Of a stretch of 64,000 bases of DNA, positions 43,003 through 51,467 are shown piece by piece. Position 1 is the first letter of the stretch, and every line of letters begins with the position of its first letter. The notes beneath the pieces were generated by a model. It worked only from the letters and a program-made list of their open reading frames with translations. It had not been told where the DNA came from and searched no databases. Origin of the DNA: Bacteroidia bacterium (GTDB lineage Bacteria > Bacteroidota > Bacteroidia > B-17B0 > Aurantibacillaceae); the NCBI GenBank assembly GCA_021740825.1, contig JAIOZA010000001.1, positions 62,001 through 126,000 on the forward strand, in the 5' to 3' direction. A program made the translations under genes and the position numbers.

Positions 43003-44238
43003 TTGGACAATTCTAAACAAATATTATTAATTTCATACACCTTTCCACCAAGTGCAGGTATTGGTGGCAGAAGATGGGCTAAATTTGCAAAATACCTCAG
43101 CAGACTAGGATATTATGTACATGTAATTTATGCGCCAATTAATACAGCAGATAAATCGTTGTGGATAGATGATATTATTGATAATGAGAATATTAAACTA
43201 TACCCTGTTAAAAGTTCTTACCCATCTATTTTACTATTAAAGCCAGAAACTATATTTCAAAAAATTAATTACCGAATAAGTTTATCTTTAATAAAGTTAA
43301 CTTCTAAAGGTACGCCATATGATAGGGCATGGCTTTGGAATAAATCAATGTTGCGAAAAGCTGAGTATATTATAGATTTTTACAAAATAAAAAATGTTGC
43401 GGTAAGTTGTGCTCCATTTAGTTGCGCATATTATTCATTAGAATTAAAAAAAAAATATAACGATTTAAATTTACTTGTCGACTTTAGAGATCCTTGGACA
43501 TGGGGTCAGGGATATGGATTTAATAATTTATCTGCTAAAAGATTAAATTATGAAAAGATGATGGAAGGTGCAGTCGTTAAATTTTCAGATAAATTTTTTG
43601 TTCCCTCTATCGAAATGAAAAAGCACTTAGTTGTAAATTATCCAGCTTTTGAAGATAAAATATTTCAATTGCCACATGGTTTTGATGAAGATGAAATAAT
43701 TCCGCAGCAAAAGAATTATTCTAAAAAATTAAGATTAGTACTGTATGGTACTTTATATAATAATTTAGGCCCTATTTTTGAAAATCTTGCAAATTTTATA
43801 AATAATACTAATCATAAAATTTCATTAGATATATATTCTACAACGTTTACTTACAAAAATACTTTTAAAGCAAATCAACTTTTAGGGAATGATGTAAATT
43901 ATTATAAACCAATTTCACCAAAATTACTTTTTAAAAAATTTAATGAATATGATTATGCTCTAATTATTCAACCTGATTTCGCAAAAGACTTTATTACGAC
44001 AAAAATTTATGAAATCATTTATTCAGCTACCCCTATTCTATTAATTGCTAATGAAGGCGAGTTATCAAAATTTATTTGCAATAATAATTTAGGACTATTT
44101 TATACTCCAAATAACCTTTCAAAAAATTTGAATAGCATTTTTAAATATGATGCAAGCGCATTTAAATTAAATCAATTTAAATGGGAAAAATTCTCTTTTA
44201 AATTAATTTGCTCAATTATCATTAAGCTTTTGAAATGA
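43003..44238 (+). CDS. Glycosyltransferase (GT-B), paralogue of the gene at 31 kb
   Basis: 411 residues with ISYTFPPSAGIGGRRWAKFA at the start, then LVDFRDPWTWGQGYGF and a donor domain with RLVLYGTLYNNLGPIFENL and TTKIYEIIYSATPILLIANEGEL. It resembles the gene at 31334 in both halves. The start is TTG at 43003; no ATG is near and the protein motif begins at residue 7, so the TTG is probably real. Its stop overlaps wecB by 4 bp. Donor unknown. Confidence 0.8.
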   Translation: MDNSKQILLISYTFPPSAGIGGRRWAKFAKYLSRLGYYVHVIYAPINTADKSLWIDDIIDNENIKLYPVKSSYPSILLLKPETIFQKINYRISLSLIKLTSKGTPYDRAWLWNKSMLRKAEYIIDFYKIKNVAVSCAPFSCAYYSLELKKKYNDLNLLVDFRDPWTWGQGYGFNNLSAKRLNYEKMMEGAVVKFSDKFFVPSIEMKKHLVVNYPAFEDKIFQLPHGFDEDEIIPQQKNYSKKLRLVLYGTLYNNLGPIFENLANFINNTNHKISLDIYSTTFTYKNTFKANQLLGNDVNYYKPISPKLLFKKFNEYDYALIIQPDFAKDFITTKIYEIIYSATPILLIANEGELSKFICNNNLGLFYTPNNLSKNLNSIFKYDASAFKLNQFKWEKFSFKLICSIIIKLLK

Positions 44239-45326
44239 AAAAAATACTAATTATTATAGGAACAAGGCCTAATTTCATTAAGGTAACTCAATTCAAAAAA
44301 GCTGCAGATTTGTACACTAATATTGAGATTAAAATAGTTCATACAGGTCAACACTATGATGAAAAAATGGCTGATGTTTTTTTTAAGCAATTTAACCTTC
44401 GGCCCGATTTTCACTTAAATATTCCGCAAGTAAGTCCAAACTCGCAAATGGCAGAAATAATGTTACGTTTAGAAAAATTAATAAAAAATGAATATTATCC
44501 CGATTTAGTAATTGTTGTTGGAGACGTTAATTCTACCTTGGCAGCAGCTCTAACTGCTAATAAGCTACATATAAAATTAGCTCATTTAGAAAGCGGTTTA
44601 AGAAGCTTTGACCGGACAATGCCGGAGGAAATTAACCGTATAATAACTGATGAAATTTCAGATTATTTTTTTGTTACCGAACAGAGTGGTGTGACTAATT
44701 TACTTGACGAAGGTAAATTGCAAGAACAAATATTTTTTGTTGGAAACACTATGATTGATACATTAGTGGCTTTTCAAGCAGAAATTAAACAATCTGATAT
44801 CCTTGCAAAGTTAAATTTATTGCCAAAGCAGTTTGTATTAATGACTATGCATCGACCAGCTACAGTTGACATGGAAGCCGGTTTATTAATATTGGTTGAC
44901 TTATTAAATGAAGTTACAAAAAAATATAAGGTAGTATTTCCAATACACCCTCGTACAATAAAAAAATTAGATGATTTTAAAATAAAACATTTAATAACAG
45001 AAAATCCAAATATTATTTTAACAGATCCATTAGATTATTTTGCTTTTCAAAATTTAATTCAAAACAGTAAATTTATTTTAACAGATAGTGGTGGCATTCA
45101 AGAAGAATCTACTTATGTTCAAGTGCCTAGTTTAACTTTACGTCCTAATACCGAAAGGCCTGTTACTGTTGATGAAGGCACCAATACGTTGGTGCCATTT
45201 GACATAGATTTGATATTAAGCCATATAAAACAAATTGAAAATTTAACTTATAAAAAAGGAATTATACCCAAATTATGGGATGGAAAAGCAACAAAAAGAA
45301 TACTTGAAATTATTTCAAAAAATTAA
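44235..45326 (+). CDS. wecB: Non-hydrolysing UDP-N-acetylglucosamine 2-epimerase
   Basis: Interconverts UDP-GlcNAc and UDP-ManNAc, or a derivative if it acts like WbpI. The 363 residues show IIGTRPNFIKV, HTGQHYDEKM, VVGDVNSTLAAALTA, AHLESGLRSFDRTMPEEINR, the catalytic-region MHRPATVD and TDSGGIQEESTY. All are conserved in the WecB/MnaA family. It is tightly packed with neighbours on both sides (4-bp and 1-bp overlaps). With the WbpG system in the same locus, a role in a ManNAc-type diamino uronic sugar is attractive but not shown. Confidence 0.92.
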   Translation: MKKILIIIGTRPNFIKVTQFKKAADLYTNIEIKIVHTGQHYDEKMADVFFKQFNLRPDFHLNIPQVSPNSQMAEIMLRLEKLIKNEYYPDLVIVVGDVNSTLAAALTANKLHIKLAHLESGLRSFDRTMPEEINRIITDEISDYFFVTEQSGVTNLLDEGKLQEQIFFVGNTMIDTLVAFQAEIKQSDILAKLNLLPKQFVLMTMHRPATVDMEAGLLILVDLLNEVTKKYKVVFPIHPRTIKKLDDFKIKHLITENPNIILTDPLDYFAFQNLIQNSKFILTDSGGIQEESTYVQVPSLTLRPNTERPVTVDEGTNTLVPFDIDLILSHIKQIENLTYKKGIIPKLWDGKATKRILEIISKN

Positions 45327-46441
45327 TGAATTTCTATATTACATATAATGATGCGCCATCAGGTATTTTTTCTTCACAAGTAATAGATGTAGTTAAATTT
45401 CTTAACATAGAAGTTAAACAAAAAGTTAAACTAATTTCTTTTATATCGATAAGAGGATTTTTAAATAATCGAAAAAAAATAAAAAAACAAATACCTGATG
45501 CTATCATATTACCAATGTATCCCAAAATGATTAATTGGGAAAAGAACTTATTTTTATTAAATTTACTATGTACTCTTTATAAACCTAAAATTTTAATTGG
45601 TCGTTCAGTAATTGCAACTAAATTATCCTTATTAATTAGAGACAAAAAGAAAAACTGTAAAAAGGTAGTTTATGATGGAAGAGGCGCAATAGCAGCTGAA
45701 TGGAAAGAATATAATGTGGTAACTGACCAAAGGTTAGTTGAAAAAATAGATGCCTTTGAAAAAGAAGTTATTTTAAACTCAGATTATAGAATTGCTGTGT
45801 CTGCAAAACTAATTGAGTTTTGGAAAAAAATGTTTCAATATGTTTCGGATAAGCATATTGTTATACCATGTAACATTAATTCCATCTTTGAAAATATTGA
45901 AATTTCAAAAAATAGCATTTCACAAATTAGAAATGAACTATATTTTAACTCAGATGATTTTGTATTTGTTTATTCAGGCTCGTTGGCAGGTTGGCAATCT
46001 TTCGATTTATTAAAAGAATTCTTAAGACCAATTTTAGCAAAAAATGATAAATGTAAGGTGCTTTTTTTGTCTGAATTTGACAAAAATATTGAAAATTTAA
46101 AAAAGGAGTTTTCCAATCAAGTTTTCTCTAAACATGTATCTCCTTATAAAGTACCATATTATTTAGTAGCATGTGATTATGGTTTGTTGATTAGAGAGCA
46201 GTCTATTACAAATAAAGTAGCATCCCCCGTTAAATTTGCTGAGTATTTATGCTGTGGCCTAGGGATTGTGATTTCAGATAATTTAGGTGATTATACTAAT
46301 TTTGTAAAACAGTATAAATGCGGCTCTTTATACTCAGAATTTAATTTTAACAGGTTAGATAAAGTCAATTTAAAAAAATTAAGCTTAACTTATTTCACAA
46401 AAAAAGCCCATTTGCATTTGTATAAAAAATTATTTTGCTAA
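45326..46441 (+). CDS. GT-B glycosyltransferase
   Basis: 371 residues. The N-terminal domain has VVKFLNIEVKQKVKLISF, and KKVVYDGRGAIAAEWKEYN is a region common in capsule transferases of this type. The C-terminal domain has DFVFVYSGSLAGWQSFDLL (the GT4 glycan-donor strand) and VASPVKFAEYLCCGLGIVIS with the donor-binding Glu. It begins in the TAATG overlap after wecB. After it comes a 224-bp non-coding gap where I see no convincing gene. Donor and acceptor unknown. Confidence 0.8.
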   Translation: MNFYITYNDAPSGIFSSQVIDVVKFLNIEVKQKVKLISFISIRGFLNNRKKIKKQIPDAIILPMYPKMINWEKNLFLLNLLCTLYKPKILIGRSVIATKLSLLIRDKKKNCKKVVYDGRGAIAAEWKEYNVVTDQRLVEKIDAFEKEVILNSDYRIAVSAKLIEFWKKMFQYVSDKHIVIPCNINSIFENIEISKNSISQIRNELYFNSDDFVFVYSGSLAGWQSFDLLKEFLRPILAKNDKCKVLFLSEFDKNIENLKKEFSNQVFSKHVSPYKVPYYLVACDYGLLIREQSITNKVASPVKFAEYLCCGLGIVISDNLGDYTNFVKQYKCGSLYSEFNFNRLDKVNLKKLSLTYFTKKAHLHLYKKLFC

Positions 46442-46665
46442 ATGAGTGCGAAAATAAATTTCTATAATTTTCATTTTATGTCCGTCCGATTAACTTAATG
46501 ACAGCAGTATTAATAAATATCCTTTAAGTGCAACATTCAATTCAAATAATAAGGGTAATTTTATAGGATTTCTTTAACGGCTATATATTGAAGGATTGGT
46601 AAATATGTAAAATAGCACAAGTATAAAAACAACTTGAAGAAATTAGATTTCATAAAGCTTAGAAT

Positions 46666-47952
46666 ATGACTGAAGTATATATTCCATATTTAGAGCGCGA
46701 TCGAAAAAATTTTTGGATTGTTTTAGCAATCTACTTATCCATCTTTATTAATTCTTATGTTTTTTTTAAAGAACCTTTTGAATTTTATATTGGCTATATA
46801 ATTTACATTTTATTGCTACCTGGTTTCATAATTCGCTTTGGTTTTAATAGAGAACTATTTTTTATTTTTCTTGTTCTATTATTAAGCGGTATCGCTAGTG
46901 TTTTATTAGGAAATAATACTTCAAGCCAATTTTACAAAGTATTTATAGGATTATTTTTATCCTATTTTTTTTATTACTATGTAATATTAGAATTAGAATC
47001 TAATGTAGAACAATTATTTAAATGGTACTTATATGGATGTTATTTAGCTTCAATACTTGGTTTTTTTCAATTAGTGTCATTCCAAATTGGGTTTGAGCAA
47101 GGCTATAAGTTTTTTCGTATTTTCAATAAATGGGGCTTTGCGCCAGGAGGTACATTTGGCATACGCATTAATTCGATTTTCCCCGAGCCAACACATTTGG
47201 GGACTGCATTGTCAGCAGCTTTTTTTGTTGCAGTTTATAATTTAATTAGCAATAAACCTTTTTATTTAACTCGCTTTCAAGGTTTAGTAATTATTAGTAT
47301 TTACCTACTATCTTTTTCAGGTTTAGGGCAATTGGGTATCTTTTTAACTATATTATTTTTAGCAATAAATTTTGGGCTCATTCGATACATCATTGTGTTA
47401 ATACCATTAAGTATTTTATTGTTTAATTTTTTATACAAGAACGTAATAGAATTTAGAGAAAGGTTTGAAGGATTAATCTCAATGTTTTCCGGTGAAAAAT
47501 TCATACTGGGTAAAACACACGGGTCATCATTTATATTATACAATAATTATACCGTAGCACTTAAAAATTTTAAGTCCAATTTTTTATTTGGCGGCGGACT
47601 TGGATCTCATTTTGTTGCGTTTCAAAAATACTCACTAGCACGTGATTTTAAAGTTAAGGGAATTAACTCAAATGGAGCTGATGCTAATTCAATGCTATTG
47701 CGATTAATTTCTGAAACAGGTGTTTTTGGAGTAAGTATTTTCTTATTCATTGTAATTAAATATTATGTTGGAAGAAATACTAACTATCTAACGCATCATT
47801 GGTTAATTAGTAATGGAATTTTAGTAATGATTTTATTAAACTTATTTAGACAAGGCCACTATTTTTTATTAGGCTTTCCTTTTTTTGTTTTGCTTTATTA
47901 TTTTAATTGGGTTTCCTATAAAAATTATGTTGCTCAGAATAAACTATTATAA
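46666..47952 (+). CDS. O-antigen ligase/polymerase family membrane protein
   Basis: 428 residues with about 10-12 transmembrane helices. A long periplasmic loop near residues 260-335 contains RFEGLISMFSGEKFILGKTH and LGSHFVAFQKYSLARDF, in the place where Wzy/WaaL proteins carry active-site residues. PEPTHLGTALSAAFF is the motif I associate with Bacteroidota Wzy-like proteins. Because the locus exports by Wzm/Wzt and shows no Wzx flippase, a ligase role is as likely as a polymerase role. It is the last plus-strand gene of the polysaccharide region. Confidence 0.82.
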   Translation: MTEVYIPYLERDRKNFWIVLAIYLSIFINSYVFFKEPFEFYIGYIIYILLLPGFIIRFGFNRELFFIFLVLLLSGIASVLLGNNTSSQFYKVFIGLFLSYFFYYYVILELESNVEQLFKWYLYGCYLASILGFFQLVSFQIGFEQGYKFFRIFNKWGFAPGGTFGIRINSIFPEPTHLGTALSAAFFVAVYNLISNKPFYLTRFQGLVIISIYLLSFSGLGQLGIFLTILFLAINFGLIRYIIVLIPLSILLFNFLYKNVIEFRERFEGLISMFSGEKFILGKTHGSSFILYNNYTVALKNFKSNFLFGGGLGSHFVAFQKYSLARDFKVKGINSNGADANSMLLRLISETGVFGVSIFLFIVIKYYVGRNTNYLTHHWLISNGILVMILLNLFRQGHYFLLGFPFFVLLYYFNWVSYKNYVAQNKLL

Positions 47953-47976
47953 TATATTGCAGATCAGCAATATTTC

Positions 47977-48249
47977 CTATTTTTTTACCTCAAAGGTTTC
48001 AAAATTTCGGACTTCCCCCTCTTCTGCAATTACTTCGGTAACTTTTGATAATGGAGAGCCAACATAGCACCAATCAATGAGTTTATTGATATCATCTTCT
48101 AAACCTTCGGCTTCAATTAATACATCGCCACTGTGTAGGTTTCTTACATAACCAGTTAGATTGCATTTAATAGCTTGTGCATGTGTGCAAAAACGATAGG
48201 ATACTCGCTGTACTTTTCCCTTTACGGTTATGTTGTAATGACGGATCAA
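47977..48249 (-). CDS. acyP: Acylphosphatase
   Basis: Small cytoplasmic enzyme (90 residues) that hydrolyses acyl phosphates. The family active site is visible: the phosphate loop with Arg in GKVQRVSYRFCTHAQA and the Asn in LTGYVRNLHSGDV, followed by VLIEAEG. The canonical GVGFR is RVSYR here, but the catalytic Arg is kept. The start is TTG at 48249, two bases after the stop of the UDP-xylose synthase gene, so it appears to be translated with that operon. Confidence 0.9.
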   Translation of the reverse strand: MIRHYNITVKGKVQRVSYRFCTHAQAIKCNLTGYVRNLHSGDVLIEAEGLEDDINKLIDWCYVGSPLSKVTEVIAEEGEVRNFETFEVKK

Positions 48250-48251
48250 AA

Positions 48252-49241
48252 CTATTTATTTAACGTTTCCAAATTACGGTGTTCCGTTTTATTTAATTCT
48301 TCTTTTGAAAGTGATTTAAAATAGTCGTAAGTAATTTTCAACCCTTCAGCTCTGTTTACTTTTGGATTCCAACCCAATATTTGTTGCGCTTTGGTAATAT
48401 CCGGTTTGCGTTGTTTTGGATCGTCTTTTGGCAATGCTAACGAAATTAATTTTTGGTTTGAACCAGTTAATTTTAAAATTTCATCAGCAAAATCTTTAAT
48501 GCTAATTTCATCAGGATTTCCAATATTAACAGGCATATGGTAATCACTCATTAATAGACGGTAAATACCTTCTACTAAATCATCTACAAAACAAAAACTA
48601 CGAGTTTGGCTACCATCACCAAACATCGTTAAATCTTCTCCTCTTAAAGCTTGACCAATAAATGCTGGTAAAACACGTCCATCATTTAGTCTCATTTTAG
48701 GTCCGTAAGTATTAAAAATACGAATGATACGAGTTTCTAAACCATGTGTTTCGTGATACGCCATAGTTAAAGCTTCCATAAAACGTTTAGCCTCGTCGTA
48801 GCAACCACGTGGACCAACAGGATTGACATTTCCCCAATACTCTTCTGTTTGAGGATGTACTTCAGGATCACCGTATACTTCGCTTGTAGAAGCAACTAAT
48901 ACTCGTGCTTTTTTAACACGCGCAAATCCTAAAACGTTATGAGTTCCTAATGAAGAAACTTTTAAGGTTTGAATAGGAATTTTTAAATAATCAATCGGGC
49001 TTGCAGGAGATGCGAAATGTAAAATGTAATCAATATTTCCAGCAACGTGAATGAATTTACTGACATCATGATGGTAAAATTCAAACTGAGGTAACTTAAA
49101 TAAATGTTCAATGTTTTTTAAATCGCCTGTAATTAAATTATCCATGGCAACAACGGCAATACCTTCTTTAATAAAACGGTCGCATAAATGCGAGCCTAAA
49201 AATCCTGCTGCTCCTGTTATTAAAATTCTTTTTTGTGCCAT
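48252..49241 (-). CDS. UDP-glucuronate decarboxylase (UDP-xylose synthase)
   Basis: Extended SDR that converts UDP-glucuronate to UDP-xylose. The 329 residues carry the NAD loop [14 protein letters not shown], the family-specific [34 protein letters not shown], the active-site [13 protein letters not shown] and [17 protein letters not shown]. These fit bacterial UXS well. The UDP-glucose dehydrogenase that makes its substrate lies upstream on the same strand, separated by an ORF6N gene and a broken gene. It points to xylose or a xylose-derived residue in the glycan. Confidence 0.9.
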   Translation of the reverse strand: MAQKRILITGAAGFLGSHLCDRFIKEGIAVVAMDNLITGDLKNIEHLFKLPQFEFYHHDVSKFIHVAGNIDYILHFASPASPIDYLKIPIQTLKVSSLGTHNVLGFARVKKARVLVASTSEVYGDPEVHPQTEEYWGNVNPVGPRGCYDEAKRFMEALTMAYHETHGLETRIIRIFNTYGPKMRLNDGRVLPAFIGQALRGEDLTMFGDGSQTRSFCFVDDLVEGIYRLLMSDYHMPVNIGNPDEISIKDFADEILKLTGSNQKLISLALPKDDPKQRKPDITKAQQILGWNPKVNRAEGLKITYDYFKSLSKEELNKTEHRNLETLNK

Positions 49242-49242
49242 A

Positions 49243-49770
49243 TTATTTTTTTGATTTTGAAGGAAGTTTATATCCTATTTTAGTTCTTGTTTCTTTTTTT
49301 TCTTTTTGTTTTTCAGGTGGATCTGTCAACAGAAATTCTATAACCTCATTAATATTATCAATTTTCTTATTGAATTTTGATTCTAATTCTTGTATTCTGT
49401 GTTGAAGTGTTTTTATGTCAGAATTGTATTGTTTTAAAAAAATGAAAGCCCTAACTACTGCAATATTTACATTTATAGCAGTTTCACTTTTTAATATGCT
49501 AGATAGCATTGTAATGCCATGTTCTGTAAAGGCATTTGGAATATAACGGCTACCACCCCAACTTGAGGTTTCAATTTGCAACCTCAAGTCTTGGAGTTCT
49601 TCTTTAGATAATTGAAACATAAAGTCACTTGGGAAGCGCTTTATATTTCTTTTTACCGCTAAATTTATTGATTTAGTTGGTACCCCATACATTTCAGCGA
49701 GATGTTTATCAAGCATCACTCTCTGTCCTCGGATTATAAATAACTTTTTTTGTATGAGTTGAATATCCAC
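49243..49770 (-). CDS. ORF6N-domain DNA-binding protein
   Basis: 175 residues. Residues 10-95 form an ORF6N domain ([58 protein letters not shown]), known from phage antirepressor-like and chromosomal Bacteroidota proteins. It is followed by a coiled coil ([20 protein letters not shown]) and a Lys-rich tail. Such genes often mark mobile or recombined spots. Here it lies between ugd and the UXS gene, 2 bp before the latter. A 33-bp palindrome lies 16 bp upstream of its start and a near copy of its core lies inside its coding sequence. No phage genes are adjacent. Confidence 0.88.
   Translation of the reverse strand: MDIQLIQKKLFIIRGQRVMLDKHLAEMYGVPTKSINLAVKRNIKRFPSDFMFQLSKEELQDLRLQIETSSWGGSRYIPNAFTEHGITMLSSILKSETAINVNIAVVRAFIFLKQYNSDIKTLQHRIQELESKFNKKIDNINEVIEFLLTDPPEKQKEKKETRTKIGYKLPSKSKK
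49562..49588. repeat. Internal copy of the upstream palindrome inside the ORF6N gene
   Basis: This 27-bp stretch matches 49789-49815 at 26 of 27 positions and in the same orientation. It encodes part of LRLQIETSS in the ORF6N domain. The single difference breaks perfect palindromy. Confidence 0.85.
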
Positions 49771-49785
49771 TTTGAATTCTATTTT

Positions 49786-49818
49786 AATCTTGAGGTTTCA
49801 ATTTGAAACCTCAAGATT
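49786..49818. repeat. 33-bp perfect palindrome upstream of the ORF6N gene
   Basis: AATCTTGAGGTTTCAA and TTGAAACCTCAAGATT are exact reverse complements separated by one T. It begins 16 bp upstream of the ORF6N start and ends 2 bp from the stop of the broken gene on the same strand. No T-run follows on the minus strand, so an operator or recombination site is more likely than a terminator. Confidence 0.9.
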
Positions 49819-49819
49819 A

Positions 49820-50005
49820 TCATTTTAATGTTGTTTTGTTTATTACTCTCTGAAATCCTGGCCTATGTCCATTTAAAAAATATTTAATATAGTGTTCTCT
49901 TAAAACTTCAAGTGCATTTAATCTTTCAGAATAGCTTTTAGTTAATCAAAAATCCAAATCAGTTGATTCTTCATTTAACCTTAATTTTTTAACTACTTTT
50001 TCCAT
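49820..50005 (-). pseudogene. Small conserved Bacteroidota gene broken by an in-frame TGA
   Basis: From the ATG at 50005 the frame reads MEKVVKKLRLNEESTDLDF, then TGA (49946-49948), then continues in frame for 41 codons as LTKSYSERLNALEVLREHYI and so on to FQRVINKTTLK and a TGA. The whole resembles small Bacteroidota proteins of about 60 residues with the pattern YW-x-x-x-x-x-x-ER-x-x-ALE-x-LR-x-x-Y, often linked to nucleotidyltransferase genes. The TGA stands where the conserved Trp (TGG) is expected, so a point mutation is the simplest explanation. The usual partner gene is not present. Too short for the ORF track. Confidence 0.65.
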
Positions 50006-50011
50006 TTCAAG

Positions 50012-51334
50012 TTAATTAGTTTTAATTCCAATACAGTAATAGCTGTAACCTATTTTTTTCATGTCTTGAGGATCAAAAATATTTCTTCCGTCAAATAACG
50101 TTTTTTGTTTTAGGCGTTTGCTGATTTCATCAAAATCAGGCACTCTAAATTCTGGCCACTCTGTTACAATTAACAAGGCGTCCGCTCCATCTAACGTATC
50201 ATACATATCTAATGAATAGCCAATCGTATCTTTCAAAGTGTGCTGCGCTTCTTTCATCGCTACCGGATCATAAGCAACCACACTTGCACCTGCTTTCAAT
50301 AATTTTTCGATAATAACTAATGATGGTGCTTCTCGCATATCATCTGTTTTTGGTTTAAATGATAAGCCCCATAAAGCAAATTTCTTTCCTTTTAAGTCGT
50401 CGTTAAAATGGTTTTTTACTTTTGTAAATAACACTTCTTTTTGATTTTCATTTACTTCTTCAACAGCATTTAAAATACGCATGTTATATTTATTTTCTTT
50501 AGCTGTTTTAATTAAAGCTTTCACATCTTTAGGAAAACAACTTCCACCATACCCAACACCTGGGTAAATAAATTTTGTTCCAATACGTGTATCGCTACCA
50601 ATACCTTTACGAACCATGTTCACATCAGCACCCATAATTTCACATAGGTTAGCTACATCATTCATAAAACTAATTTTTGTAGCTAGCATTGCGTTTGCTG
50701 CATACTTTGTCATTTCAGCCGAAGGAATATCCATAAAATAAATTGGATGTCCGTTCATTAAAAATGGCTTGTATAATTTACGCATTAATTCTTCTGCTTC
50801 TGGTCTATCCACACCAACCACAATTCTATCTGGTTTCATGAAATCTTCAATGGCTGCCCCTTCTTTTAAGAATTCAGGATTTGAAGCCACGTAAATATTT
50901 AAATTAGATGCACGTTTTTCTAATTGAATTTTTAAAGCACCTCTTACTTTTTCGGCAGTACCAACTGGCACAGTACTTTTTGTAACAACTACTAAATTAT
51001 TGTTTGCGTGCTCACCAATACTTGAAGCAACTGCTAATACATATTTTAAATCAGCAGATCCATCTTCATCTGGTGGGGTACCAACGGCAATAAAAACTAC
51101 TTCAGCTCCTTGAATACTATCTTTTAAAGAGGTTGAGAAATGTAAGCGTTTTTTATCAACATTACGTTTTACCATTTCGTCTAAACCTGGCTCGTAAATT
51201 GGTAATATTCCATTATTTAAATTATCAATTTTTTTTTGATCGATATCAATACAGGTCACATCCATGCCAACTTCAGCAAAACATGTACCTGTTACTAATC
51301 CTACATATCCGGTTCCTACTATTGCTACTTTCAT
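50012..51334 (-). CDS. ugd: UDP-glucose 6-dehydrogenase
   Basis: Oxidises UDP-glucose to UDP-glucuronate with two NAD. The 440 residues begin MKVAIVGTGYVGLVTGTCFA (NAD loop) and contain VGTPPDEDGSADL, TKSTVPVGTA, ASNPEFLKEGAAIEDF, SAEMTKYAANAMLATKIS and the catalytic Cys in GVGYGGSCFPKD. I start it at the ATG at 51334, which directly opens the NAD-binding strand; the ORF track adds eight residues upstream. It provides substrate for the UXS gene downstream. The two were probably adjacent before the ORF6N segment and broken gene came between them. Confidence 0.94.
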   Translation of the reverse strand: MKVAIVGTGYVGLVTGTCFAEVGMDVTCIDIDQKKIDNLNNGILPIYEPGLDEMVKRNVDKKRLHFSTSLKDSIQGAEVVFIAVGTPPDEDGSADLKYVLAVASSIGEHANNNLVVVTKSTVPVGTAEKVRGALKIQLEKRASNLNIYVASNPEFLKEGAAIEDFMKPDRIVVGVDRPEAEELMRKLYKPFLMNGHPIYFMDIPSAEMTKYAANAMLATKISFMNDVANLCEIMGADVNMVRKGIGSDTRIGTKFIYPGVGYGGSCFPKDVKALIKTAKENKYNMRILNAVEEVNENQKEVLFTKVKNHFNDDLKGKKFALWGLSFKPKTDDMREAPSLVIIEKLLKAGASVVAYDPVAMKEAQHTLKDTIGYSLDMYDTLDGADALLIVTEWPEFRVPDFDEISKRLKQKTLFDGRNIFDPQDMKKIGYSYYCIGIKTN

Positions 51335-51340
51335 TATATT

Positions 51341-51371
51341 AATTAGTTGATGAGACAATTAGTTAATGAGA
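51341..51371. repeat. Short direct repeats upstream of ugd
   Basis: AATTAGTTGATGAGA (51341-51355) and AATTAGTTAATGAGA (51357-51371) differ at one base and have a 16-bp period. A related TTAGTTGATGCGAT occurs at 51418-51431. They fill part of the 133-bp gap between the aminotransferase stop and ugd and could be binding sites or a miniature repeat. Confidence 0.55.
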
Positions 51372-51467
51372 TAATGCTCACTACACTGAAATTGCTGTTT
51401 TATTTTTTAAATTATTTTTAGTTGATGCGATTATTTTTAAATAAATATTTTAGTATTGTAAAATTGA

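Noticed and set aside
46442-46498. 18-codon ORF MSAKINFYNFHFMSVRLT after the glycosyltransferase gene
   Set aside because: Too short, no recognised similarity, and no coupling to a downstream gene; the 224-bp gap also holds other chance frames.
49786-49818. Palindrome as a normal intrinsic terminator of the broken gene
   Set aside because: The minus strand after the stem reads AAAATAG rather than a T-run.
49243-50005. Prophage or integrative element around the ORF6N gene
   Set aside because: No integrase, structural or packaging genes and no flanking direct repeats that would mark attachment sites; only one ORF6N gene and one broken small gene.
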